The position numbers and the translations under genes were made by a program. Positions 23,240-35,100 of a stretch of DNA of 64,000 nucleotides are shown here, piece by piece; position 1 is the stretch's first letter, and every line of letters begins with the position of its first letter. The notes under the pieces were generated by a model. That model ran no database searches. It was not told the DNA's origin and worked only from the letters and a program-made list of their open reading frames with translations. This stretch comes from Takakia lepidozioides (taxonomy: Eukaryota; Streptophyta; Takakiopsida; Takakiales; Takakiaceae): contig CM060733.1 in assembly GCA_030704615.1 (NCBI GenBank), forward strand, positions 53,322,001 through 53,386,000, read 5' to 3'.

Positions 23240-24390
23240 AGCACCGTCATCTACTTACATACTTCCGGGGTGTAACATATCCACGAGATATTCTTCCTGG
23301 ATACGAAGAAACTCCCGGACAGTCGGACCCCAACTGCCATGGAGCCTTGATGAATTGCCATGCGTCCGGCTGGCTCTCGGCCACCGCCAGCTTCCTGGGA
23401 TGCATGTGTTAAGTTAGAATACAAATCTGAAAAGGATTCAAGTGGGCCTGGCAAGTAAGTGGTGCAGCAGGTCTCACACGCTTATGCCAGCACTAAGAAG
23501 CAGGACAGTGTATGTACGTATGTACCACGGTAGGACCCTATCCGATGCCGTTCATTCATCTCTGCCCAGCTTCGCCACACTTTCTCTGAATGAGCTACTC
23601 ACGCTTGGTTCTAGCTTCCGGGAGGACGCTCATTAGCTATGGCTTGCATGTGATTATAGAGAGTAGAGCACCCCCGGACAGTACCAAAAACGGGTCATAT
23701 CGTAGATGGTGGTTACCAAATGTTTAGGTAGCTATGCCGAGTGGTCGAGACTCAAGATTCACGGCCGGGTATTTCACACCAACTTCGATTCATATCATCT
23801 TTTTGAATCACATCCTGATGATAGCTAGCTAGGCTAGAACCACACTGATCAGCGATGGAAGCTCTTCCTGACATGCAAAGTACAAACGACTTCAGTTAAG
23901 GAAATGCGGTGGGTCAGAGTCGGATGAGGTACTAGGTAGGGTACCGTCAAGTGATCAGGAGGAGTTTTGTTACTCCTCATGTGCTGCAGGATGCAACACC
24001 TTCACCGTGGGTAGGGCATGGGCGACTCTCAGGCTGGCAGCCCATGTCAGCCAAGGCAGCAAAACCATGGCCAGCATCCGTGCCGTCTGACTCCAGCAAG
24101 GGGCAGACTAGCACAACAGCAACTTACTTTTAGCTGCTGTTGTAACTCTACCTTGCAGATGGACTCATCATCCTCTTCCCATGTTCCAAGCATGGACTTG
24201 GGTGCAATCCCATGGCTCCCATCAAAAAAGTGCCAGGTTAAACAACACTGTGGGACCTTGCTGTTAGATTTGAGCCCCCCACCACTAGTGCTGACTGGGC
24301 TGAGCTGGGTTTGTTGTTGCACATGTGCTGTGGCCAGCACGTTTGTGCAATGTAAGGCAGAGAGGGACTGTAGGCCTTCTGCAAACCTGT
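23240..24390. other. No gene recognised; decayed tRNA-Leu-like stretch near 23,730
   Basis: No supported gene. At about 23,729-23,795, 'gctatgccgagtggtcgag.ctcaag' resembles the D-arm and anticodon region of a tRNA-Leu, and 'cttcgattc' resembles a B-box. No cloverleaf can be completed, so I do not call a tRNA gene. Confidence 0.35.
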
Positions 24391-24810
24391 GAGAGAGAGA
24401 GAGAGAGAGAGGGAGAGGGGGCGCCGCCGCCATGAGGCTGGTGGTGCAGTCCAATCCCGCCTGCGTGGACACCCCACACACACACACGCACAGGGAGTGC
24501 GGTACACTCTACTTCTCATCATGCCCCCCACTGCGCTCCGCTGAAACGGCCCTCTCCCTCCTGTCCTCTCTTGCCCCCCCCCCCCCTCTATAACGCCGCT
24601 GCCCTCTACTACCCCTCCCTCTCCCTCTCCCTCCCATCCTCTTATTCATCCCTCCCTCTCCCCCCCACCCTCTTATCCCTCCCTCCTCCCCACCCTTTAT
24701 CCCTCCCTCTCCCTCTCCCTCCCAGCCTCTTCTTCATCCATCCCTCTCCTTCTCCCTCCCAGCCTCTTATTCATCCATCCCTCTCCCTCCTCCCCTCTTC
24801 TACATCCCAC
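24391..24810 (+). repeat. (GA)n tract and CT-rich low-complexity region
   Basis: (GA)n lies at 24,391-24,411. A C-run lies at about 24,574-24,586, followed by about 220 bp of 'ccctccctctcc' style pyrimidine repeats with a recurring 'cagcctctt.ttcatccatccctctcc' sub-unit. It has polypyrimidine character, and any frame through it is repeat-encoded Pro/Ser/Leu. Confidence 0.9.
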
Positions 24811-25084
24811 ACTAACCTGGGGCATGGATGCCTATGTACATGCTCTTCTTATCTCTTGTCTATATCACATGCGCATGCGCCGGGAATGGTGCTTTGAACT
24901 CAAGAGCGTTACGAAGTGGAGGCCGGTCGACCATGTTATTGCCGCACTTTGTGGCATGGGTGGTGTTTTACGCAATTGCGGATTTGACTACTTGAAACAC
25001 CTCCACTATGGTACTTCGAGACCGGTCCGATGGATTGTACGAGTGGAACCAAATGCACAACCGGCATAGTGGGTATCTTGTCCG

Positions 25085-25575
25085 AAATGGGTTATGTATA
25101 CCTTTTTCGATAAAAGGAGCCTGAAATGCATTAGTACGAAGTGGGTGAGCTCTTCCGATAAAAGAGCATGAAATGATTTACAGCTCCCACATAAAGTCCA
25201 ACCCATATGGGAATACCGGTCTGAAGTGGGTTAGCTTCCGATGGAAGGAGCCTGAAATGATTTAGGGCTCCGGGTATGAAGTGAGTGAGGTCTTCCCATA
25301 AAAAGAGCCTGAATTGATTTACGGATACCACATCAAATCCAACCCACAAGGGTATTCCTGTCTGAAGTGGGTTAGCTCTTCTGAGATATAAGGAGCCTGA
25401 AATGATTTAGGGCTCCGACGTAAAGTTGGGTAGGGTGAGGTCTTCCCATAAAAACAGCCTGAAATGATTTAGGGTTGCCTTATAAAGTCCAACCCACATG
25501 GGTACGCCTGTCTGAAGTGGGTTAGCTCTTCCTATAAAAGGACCCTGCGATGATTTAGGGTTCCAGCATGGAGTC
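25085..25575 (+). repeat. Dimeric tandem repeat, about 147-bp period
   Basis: The motif 'gcctgaaatgatttagggctcc' (with drift) recurs near 25,109, 25,166, 25,249, 25,309, 25,397, 25,457 and 25,544. Spacing alternates at about 57-60 and 84-88 bp, so a two-part unit of about 147 bp is repeated about three and a half times. Each long interval carries 'aagtgggttagctcttcc'. It is non-coding. Confidence 0.75.
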
Positions 25576-25579
25576 CTAC

Positions 25580-26260
25580 TCACAAGCCAATTGAGGATGA
25601 AGTTTCTGAACTCATCAGGTTCTGGTCTTTGCAACCTTTCATTAGTAGGTCTATGGATATGAAGAATTCCACTACTGCAGTAGAAGCCAGATATGGTAAT
25701 GATTTTCTCCCATAATGTCCACCTTGTTTCTTGGCAAGAAACACCAAACTTTGGATGCAGCTACACTCCCATTGATGGCCCTATATTTGCTACTGTAGAT
25801 CCATTTCAAATCATTTCACTTGACAAGAATATTCATATGCAAACTGCCATTGATGGGGAAATGTCTCTACAAACACATAAACCCTATCTTTGGGCCACCC
25901 CTGGCTGACGTCTCCTCCCCTTGTCTCTCTTGCAAACAAATTTTCGGAGAGGAGTAGATCCGGCCAGCCATGGTGTTCGTCACACCATACACCCACAACC
26001 ACAAATGGCGGACGTTTCAAAAATGGATTGTGTTTCTATTCCGGCGCGCACAACATCAGCCTTTTACTTGCACTCCCTATCAACCAATTTCCACTCCCGC
26101 ATCCATACCCACCATCTCACCCTTGCTTGTCTCCTCCTCCAACACTTGACCTCCCACCTGCTTCTGTTCTTCAAATTTTAGGGTTCCCAACATAAGACCT
26201 AGTAAATATTAATCAATTAATTGGTTTTGGTATTAATTGATTAAAACCAAAACAGAAGAG
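25580..26260. other. No gene recognised; small AT hairpin
   Basis: No gene is supported. At 26,211-26,242 there is a perfect 11-bp stem (AATCAATTAAT/ATTAATTGATT) with a 10-nt loop, just left of the GC-rich block. It may mark an insertion edge. Confidence 0.45.
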
Positions 26261-26269
26261 CGGAGAAGA

Positions 26270-26945
26270 GCTCCATTCACACCGGCAAGAGGGGGGAAAG
26301 GGTTCGGTGGGTGGGGGCAGGACAGGTGCCCACTGACAGCGGAGGACAGGTGTACCAGCGTACCAACCCTGCGCGGCGACTGCGCCGACCCACGCCAAGC
26401 CGCGCGGCGCGTACGGTCGCCGCGGTGATGCCTATCATGAGGTCAATCACCGCATCATGGCATAAAGGCCATGCCCGCATCATGAGCTGGTCCTCCGGAT
26501 CGTGGCCGTCCAAAGTAGGGCAACCGGGGCCTGCGAGCCGTGGATGGCACATGACAGGTGGAGGGAAAGCATGCATCCGACATGATGCCAGAGATGCATG
26601 GCCATGCGCCCACGAGATCGGGAGCGACCAGAATGTCGGCATGATGGATGACAGGGCGGGCCCACCCGCGATCATGCCGACGGGCGACGCTCGCCCGGCC
26701 CGGGACCGCTCCGCGACAGCCCGCGCCGGATTCGCTCCCGGCGGTGTGAACACGGCAGCCGCAGGCCTGTCCGCCTGCGCGCTGTCCGGGGACACGGCGC
26801 CCGCGCCGCGTGTGTGCCCGAGATCACCCGGGCAGAAAGTCTGCCCGCGGGGAAATATTTGTCGGCCCCGCATGGATCCCCCGCGGGATTTTCGTGCCGG
26901 CCCGTGGATTGTGCTGCCCGGCCCGGTTGCAAGTATCTAAGGCCA
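26270..26945. other. GC-rich island with long frames on both strands
   Basis: There is an abrupt rise in GC between AT-rich flanks. Overlapping frames of 209 codons (plus, 26,311-26,940) and 198 codons (minus, 26,277-26,873) both lack stops because of composition. Motifs such as 'gcccggcccggg' and 'cgcgccgg' abound. Neither product shows a domain I recognise. It could be a foreign insertion, a transposon end, or a CpG-rich regulatory block about 2.2 kb upstream of the HD-ZIP III start codon. Confidence 0.5.
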
Positions 26946-26949
26946 CCTG

Positions 26950-29144
26950 TTTTCAGGCAACAGTGCAGCTGTCGGAAATCGCATACCGTGGTTGAATTCG
27001 GGAGCCCGCAAATTGTGTTTCGAAAGTAAGTTAAGATCGATACGTTTCAGCAGTGTTTCCGGAACATTGTTGGTTGTAAGATTTTGCGCGACCACGGTCA
27101 AATCCTCTTGAAAAATTGTTGGAGACTAAGATCGCTTACGCCCACTTCCTCCGCAGTCGTCGCACACAACCCCAATGTTGGTCCATGAGGGTCATCATCA
27201 TTGAAATGATTCGCGACGTTGTCAAACATATTTCACGATATGTCGTCGCTCTGATTTCCGGATAACTTATAATATACAACAACAAACACCCACTAAATCG
27301 TAGTAGAGATGCATCCTGCGTGCCGCCTTCGCACCATCATGACGCAGAACAAAGAATCTCCTACCCCCCTCCACCATCATTTTCCACATACCCCCCTAAA
27401 CATCAAAAACTGTTCGCTTCTTCCCCCACCCATCCCATCCCATCCGCGCGCCGTCCGTGCCCTTCCCATGTACGCAATATCAGACCAATTTTACGAAAGA
27501 AACCCAAATAGTTTTTAGTACTCGGTTGCGGAGTCGACTTCGTCCCAAGTGAGTGGAGAACTGAAAAAGCAAATGATTCATTCATTCTCTGAGGGAAAAT
27601 TGGGGTGGGATTTTGGACAGAGGACGATGAAGAGTATGTACTTAGGGACTCCCTAGGGGAGGGACGAGAGAGAGAGGAGGAGGGTGGATTGGGGTGGGTT
27701 AGGAGAACCAGGGTGGAGGGGGGGGAGGGGTTAAGGGAGAGAGGGAGTGTTAAACGTGTGGGGGCGGCGGAGGGTGGGAGAAGAGTGTGGGAGCCTCGGT
27801 CTCGCTCTTGGGCCGCAGCCACCATTCTCGCAACTGCCATGGCTATGGTGGCGGCGTTGTCTGCGGAGATGCCAAAGGCATGAATGCTGCAGCTGCCATG
27901 TTGGGCTCTGCTGCATTGCGCGCCATGCATTCCCAGAGAGAGAGAAGTAGAGGGAGGAGCTTAGAGAGTTTGAGCACTAGGATCGATTGACAGAGGTGGA
28001 GAGTTGAGTTTCTTCCTGGCTGAGCAGCTGCGAGTTTCGTCAAGTTGAGAGGAGGGTGGAGGGAGAGGGAGGGGGAGAGAGGGAGCGGGGATGTGGTGAA
28101 GATGTCGTGAAGCTGGGGGAGTTGTAGCGGTTGGTTACCATCTTCGCCCGCCTAGCAAGGTTCTTACGCTCACAATGTCGACTCTTCTCTCTAGCAGTGT
28201 CGGTCTTGCTGGTTGTTTGTCTCTAGAGGGTCGCAACGTGGATTGCAGACTTGCTTCGTACTGCTCGGTATCTTCCGACGCTTTGTACAGGAGGTAGTGG
28301 AAGCAATGGAGATTGGTGATAAATGTGGGTGGAGAAGAGGCTAGATTTTGTGTTAGTGGAAGCAAATGGGAAGGTAGCACGTTCGTTTGCACGCGGCGTA
28401 TTTCTGTTTCTTTCTTCTGGTGTATCTGAGGTTGAGTGTCCAGCATTTTGGGCATTTGTGCAGTTTCCAGCTCCTGCGGCGGAGGGAGAGAAACAGAGTT
28501 CTGCAATGCAAGGGTAGTGCCTGACACTGTTCCAAAACAAGCTGATGGGTTACAGTTTCGGTATTAGAGAGATGTGGAAAAGTGTGATCGTCACAGTAGC
28601 CTTCAGTATTCAGTCTTTGGTCGTCCGCCATCAGAAACCTTCAGCAGCTTTTTGGTGTGTCCTCGATTGGTAGGATGGCCCTCAAAGTCCTATGAAGACC
28701 TATGTTGATAGCCTCGCGAAAATCTGGTTCGCTCAAACCATAGCCGTTTGTATTAAAGATCTACAATCAGTTGGAAATGTTGCCAGATCTTTTGACCGCA
28801 TTGGGCGGGTGTTGTTTTAGTGGGGTGAATCTTTATCCTTGAACCAAGCAGTAACCTCCTGTGAGTGCGTGTGATTCGCTCCATAACCAGCTTAAGAACT
28901 TCGTATAGACCTAAACGAAACGATAGGGGGAGCAGGAAGATGGACTAAAATTGTACGAAGGACGGTATGAAATCAGTCTCGCAGGTTGACTAAGCCTGTA
29001 TGTAACTTTACCTGTACGTCATTTTGAGAGGTAGGGGTCGCAAGAAAAAATTGCTGGTCGGTAGTACACATTTTGCGATTGAAGAAACCACTGGAGACTA
29101 ATTGGAAACCGAAATGCAGGAAGGAAGACAAGGAAGGGGGGGGG
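26950..29144 (+). other. Upstream and probable 5' leader region of the HD-ZIP III gene
   Basis: It contains a purine-rich stretch at about 27,650-28,100 with many 'gagagag' and 'gggagg' runs, typical of plant promoters and leaders bound by GAGA-type factors. No competing gene is recognised; the 92-175 codon frames here are composition-driven. I cannot place the transcription start. A leader intron is possible. Confidence 0.4.
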
Positions 29145-32100
29145 ATGGATGCATCGGGAAAATATGTGCGCTACACCAACGAGCAGGTGGAGGCGCTGGA
29201 ACGCGTGTACCATGAATGCCCGAAACCCAGTTCCATTCGGAGGCAGCAGCTCATCAAGGACTGCCCCATTCTTTCCCACATTGAACCCAAGCAAATCAAA
29301 GTCTGGTTCCAAAATCGACGGTGCGCCACATACACTACCCTGTCAATAGTATCCGTCTGCGTCATGAACTCTCCAGTGAGCAGGCTAGAGATGAAACCTC
29401 TGATGCTATCCTGCTGGGTGATTCTGCTATGTCAGCATTTAAAGCTTCACAGATGATTGATATCTTACACAGTGACTTCAAGCCAGCATACTGCGCAACC
29501 ACCACCCTCCCATAACATTCCCATAATTAATTCACTTTCCTACGCTATTCTTAACATCTCGAGAAGTGATATCTTACTGAAGTGCCCGCATACTTCGCAA
29601 GCATCACTCTCCCGCAACATTCTCGTAGTTTATCACTTCCCCGCTCGATCCTTCACATCGTGGCTCCCGAGCTGTGAATTTGGATGGTTTCAGAAGGAGA
29701 CACGTTAATTTCTTAAGCAATTGTTTGGAATGAGGACTGTCATCAGTCTTGGTAAAGGGGATCTCATTTCATAGAAGTTCTGACACGTTCTCTGATGGCA
29801 TGGACAGTAAATTCAATCATGAAATTTTTTCCCTGGGGATTTTGCCTCCTAACAAGGGTGTAGTGTGCCACTGAGGGTGCTACACTTAAGTGGTCGGCAG
29901 ACCCGTAGTGTTTACATCTTCAGTGCTTCCTTTATCATAGACAAAAGCTGGGTTGCCAGGGTTAACTGCAAGTGTGGCAGTTATCATGGAAGCCAGCATC
30001 TGCTGGTGGACTATACCTGTAACATTTTATCCTGATGTGACAGTGCCTCAGGCTGACTTGATGAACTTTTGCTCAACCACTCTCCCACTCTTTTGCCACA
30101 TTCTCACTTGCTTTCTCCACTTCCTATAACCTATCTCTTCACATTCTCTCAGGGAATTACTGACGTGACTATTTGGATGGTAAGTCTGGGTTCCTTTGCT
30201 AGAGGCAAGACTTCCAATTTACACGGGCGTGTAAACTCTTCAAAGTTTTGTGAATTTTAGTCCATGCACTCTCAACTCAAGAAGTAGCTTCAACAACGGA
30301 CAGGTGTAGTCTATGGCGAAGTTTAACTGGGTGAGATTGACAAGAGACTCGCCTGCATGCAACTGTCTAGAAACTTCATCCTCCAACAAATCTTGTTATG
30401 GGATGCACCAAAACGTAGTATGGAATGAGAGTGCTCAGTGGGCTGGGGAACTGACTCAAGGTCATTACAAGGGTCCAGGTGCCGGGAGAAGCAGAGGAAG
30501 GAAGCAACAAGGTTGGTGAGTGTGAATGCAAAGCTGACGGCATTGAACAAGCTGCTCATGGAGGAAAATGAGCGACTTGCAAAGCACACATCCCAACTCA
30601 CCCTTGATAATCACTTCCTACGCCAGCAAGTGCAGCAGCTTACAGGAATCCCTGGCAAGTGCCGCCTCCCAGACCAGGTTGGTTATTAACATATGCCATC
30701 CTATCAAGTTGTCAACTCCACTAATGGAGGAATTTTATGCAAGTCTTTGGGATGTCAAAGGGTAATCAGCCTTTGTCTGTCTTTAAAGTCAGCTAAGAGT
30801 GACAAATGAGCTTAATCTCAAGCTCTCATCCAGTGGGGGTGTTTGCATACTTAGTGCATAGTTTGTCCGCATTGCAAATTGTGATTGTATGGAAGGGATC
30901 AGGGAATTGAACTCCCCACATGACATGAAGAGAAGCGAAAATGAGCCACCTACTATCTCGCAACCGACTGAGACTTGGGTGTCATGGAAGTTCCTAGAAC
31001 TTACTATACAATGAGGGTCTGTGATAATGAAAAGGTAGCTTGGGACTCTTGGAAAGAGCTCAGGTAGGATGTATGCTAGCAGATAAACAGTAGGCGACAT
31101 GTTTGGGCGCGCATAGGTGCTGCAGCAATCTATGAAGGAAGAAAGGGGACTCACTGTCATAGTAGGCGGGCACAACGGAGGGGACGAGGTTTCAACACAA
31201 GGTTGTATGAATGTGCGGGTGCATGCGCAGGCTGCTATGGCCTCCACTGATACCAGCTCTGAGTCAGTCGTCACTGGTGGTTTGAACCCACATCCTACTC
31301 CCCAGCATTCCCCCCGTGATTCAAGCCCTGCTGGGTCAGTCTCTCTCTCTCATGTTTGGTCCTCTCTCATGTTTTCTTCCATTTGTCCCATAAGCTCAAT
31401 GAGCTTTCCGCGGCCGTTATAAAGCACCATTTCATTTCATTTCTCTCTCTCTTTCTCTGCGGACGTTTTAAAGTCCCATTTCTCATTTCCTTTTCCATGC
31501 AACATTTTGGATATTATTTGTTCCTTTCACTCTGAAATTCCATTGCCATTGGAGTTCCGTACTTCTGCAGTATCTCTTGGGGCTTACGAGCCTCCTGCGG
31601 ACAAAATAATTATTCTGGACTTCCTGTTGTTTTTTGGCAACAGTGGATATTAGTAAAGTTTCTTTTCTTTTCCCCTTTGTCAGTGTAGCTGTCAGTAGTT
31701 CAGGTGTACCAGTGGGCTTCTCTGCGGTGCATGGGTGCTGTGATGTGTTTTGTGAAACTGCAAACCTGATGTCTGGTGTAGTCTTCCTTGGGAACTCAGT
31801 GGTTATCATGTGTCAGGCAGGGGTGGAACAGTCTTTGATCAAGACGTGAAGATGTTATATGTAGTAGCAGTAACTTCACTTTTGGTTGCAAAGGTGAAAG
31901 GACTCCATGTATTGCAGCCACCCTCTGGCTTCTCATGTCCACAAGCGTGTGATGGCAGACTGTTGTCTATTGCAGAGGAGACTTTGCAAGAGTTTCTTGG
32001 GAAGGCCACTGGTACTGCAGTTGACTGGATACAGTTACCGGGTATGAAGGTGTGTGCAGGAGGATGATTGTGCAGAAAAATATGATGTTTTGCTGATGTG

Positions 32101-35100
32101 AGTTTGAGTATTTTGTCAGAGTGAAGTACTCTGAGAATTATACAAGGTTAAGGATGCAAAATCTTCTGGGTGTAGGCAGATTTGTATATGTAGCTTGTGT
32201 TTTTTGAGGATGAACCTCTCATCAGCCAAGTACATCCAAGGGGGCCATAGAGCACATCTAACAATGTAAGGGGGCATTGGTTAGGCTGATTTATAGACAT
32301 AATCTGAGAGTTGCTGAGACTACTATGTGAAGGACAGGGACAATGGTCCTAGCTGGGTCCACAATTGTTTCCTGTGTCAGCCAATCTTTGAAGGTTGAAC
32401 ATATTCCTTGCAACTAATGTCATGAAGGGGTTGGTGATGGGTGTGTTCAGCCTGGTCCGGATGCCATTGGCATTGTCGCCATATCTCATGGTTCTCCGGG
32501 AGTCGCGGCGCGAGCTTGTGGCCTGGTGGGGTTAGAGCCCAGCAAGGTACCCGACTTCCTATTCAATGTTGTTGTAGGGTGCCTTCTATTAAATGTTCCT
32601 TGTTCCCGCTCAAACTGGGCGCGGGGTCAATGGCCACAAGGCAACGGCTAACAACGTCTTATGAGTACAATATTAAATGTGAAGTTGGAAGCTAGAATTT
32701 GCTGTAAAGACGCCTATTACCCTCTTACTTGGGCAACAATTCAGTCCTGTAGTCTATGGGACTTCTACGCAATGGATGACCGCAAGTTTTTTTCTGGGAG
32801 TTTTGAAATCAGACTTTGTTTCACCTTCACTGTGCTGGGAAGTCCAATCAAAGACACTCTTGAGCTATTCATGCAGAGGATCTGCCTCTGTTATTGAAAG
32901 CTTCTATACTTAGTAGTGCATATAAAAATGCGCTGATTGGGAAACTACATCTGAAGAGTGAATGTGAGCAGGTCTTATATGAAAGGTGATGGATGGATGA
33001 CCTGGTGGCTTCATGTGGAATAGGTCGCAGACATCTTGAAAGACAGGCCGTCTTGGCTCCCGGATTGCCGGCGGTTAGATATATTGGGAGCTTTCCCTAC
33101 AGGGAATGGGGGAACTGTGGAGCTAATATACACTCAGGTCAACAAGCTATATACCTTCAAGATTGTATTTTAGGTCTTGCAGCTTGTGTGAGCATTTTAC
33201 ATGACCTACAGACCACCAATTTGGGTCCCTGATATATGGTTTGGGAGTGGAATTGCATTTTCCATAAAGCTCTTAAAGTTTGTCAGTCACCTGTGGAACG
33301 TATTTTCAAATATATCTTATGGCTCTTCACATGCATGATCCAAGTAACGATGGTCAACTGAAGGGGCAGATGAGATTAGAAGAGATGTTGTAATTCTCGT
33401 CAAGTAGTTCTGGACCCTTTGGTTTCTACATTACCTAGGTTTCTTTTTTGGGCCTTGGAGGTTATGTCAGTGGACAATGATATCTGATGCAGCCCCCATG
33501 TCCAAACAGATGTATGCGCCCACAACTCTGGCACCTCCAAGGGACTTCTGTACATTGAGATACACATCTATTTTGGAGGACGGAAATTTGGTGGTATGCT
33601 CTCATGGTTTGCACATGAATCCATTTCTGTTCTACTATGGTTAACAAGTTTCTGACAAATAGAGTATGTAATGTTTGAAGAAATTCCACACCCTCTCTAT
33701 CTCTCTATCTCTGGAAACGGGGACAAGGGCCGCTAGTGTCGTAGTAGTACATTCCATCTCTCGTGTGCACATTATGAAGCTCCTGTCTTTTCCAATGGAG
33801 GAGTGGGAAGGCCTTATAACTCCAGAAATCACTAAGATCTCCCGAGATGAGTGTATATCAAAGGAAAAAGAGAATACGGAGATGCATGTGGGTTGGATTA
33901 GCAGACAGCAAGGAACGGGTTAGCACTGATCAGAAGACATTGAATTAGCTCTTCTTTGCCATATTGACATGGAAACGATGTTATCAGCCGCATGGAAATC
34001 CTTGAAGCCAAGATGCTAAGGTTTGTCAGGATTTTGTTACATACTCAACTATGGTGTTTGCAGATTTGTGAGAAATCATTAACTGGAGCACAGGGAGGAC
34101 CAACAATGCCTCCTGTTCAGTCTTTTGTGAGGGCAGAAATGTTACCAAGTGGGTACTTGATCCGACCATGTGAAGGAGGGGGCTGCATTATTCATGTTGT
34201 CGACCATGTGGATTTAGAGGTTAGTGCTCCAGTCACTCTGGTATTTGCACCACCAATTTGGTCTCGTCATTGGTTGTTCTCACAACCTCTTTGACACTGT
34301 TCTAAAACAATCTTCAGTTTTCTTCTTGTGGTTATTCTGTCAAATACCCACACATCATGATCATGAGTGATGTCCATCAGGACCATCATCTGGTTTCTAT
34401 TGCAAAGTGTCTGCCTGCATGGAGAATGTAGTTTTGTTTCACTCCTTTTTCAATTTTACAAGGCTGACTCCCACAGTGACATCGGTCCTAGGTGTGTGCG
34501 CTTCACTACTTCACACCCTTGCCTTCAACAAGTTCTGTCGACGTTGGATTCTAAATTATTGAGAGTTGGAACTCCTGATTATAATAAAAGAACTGACAAA
34601 ATAGATTGTGTTGTAACATCCCATAGATGCTGCTGTTGTTCCTCTTGTCATTCAGTTATAAAGTATAAGGTAAAATAAAGTAACATTACTTTAACAATTC
34701 TTTTCTATTGCCACTGTGGATGCCTTAGATTTTTCCTCACATAACTGTGTACCAAAAAAGTAGAAGTGAAGTATCTTTTAAATCACCTCGCCCTTGTGGA
34801 ACAGCTTTCAAGGCAGTCAAGTTCAAACATTTTCAGCACCTCAGATTGGCTGAGCATCCAAGGGCGCCTTTAGCATTTGATAGAGTAAATGGGTGTGTGC
34901 AGCCATGGAGTGTACCAGAGGTGCTGCGGCCTCTCTACGAGTCTTCCCCTGTTCTGGCGCAGAAGACAACAATTGGGGTGAGAACTCCCATTGGCCGTGT
35001 TCATGTCAAATGGAGTGTATGTATTTGGGGATCCTCCCTGTCATGGTCTATGTAGATGTTAGTACCTTGTCTGGTTATTAGCAGCATTCTCAGCATTATC

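Noticed and set aside
23729-23795. tRNA-Leu gene
   Set aside because: The D-arm-like start is present, but acceptor and T-arm pairing cannot be completed.
24047-24897. Frames rich in Ser, Leu and Pro on both strands
   Set aside because: They are encoded by GA and CT low-complexity tracts, not by a gene.
25085-25575. CRISPR-like alternation of repeats and spacers
   Set aside because: Repeats drift strongly, the intervals are themselves repeated, and the genome is a plant nuclear genome.
26277-26940. Opposing 198- and 209-codon frames
   Set aside because: Lack of stops follows from high GC; no domain, splice sites or codon pattern favours either strand.
27403-27930. 175-codon minus-strand frame
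   Set aside because: Pro/Ser-rich product of the purine-rich leader region read in antisense; no domain and no splice partners.
29073-29144. Upstream in-frame ATG as start of the HD-ZIP III protein
   Set aside because: The added 24 residues are encoded by purine-rich leader sequence and do not resemble family N-termini; the ATG at 29,145 fits better.
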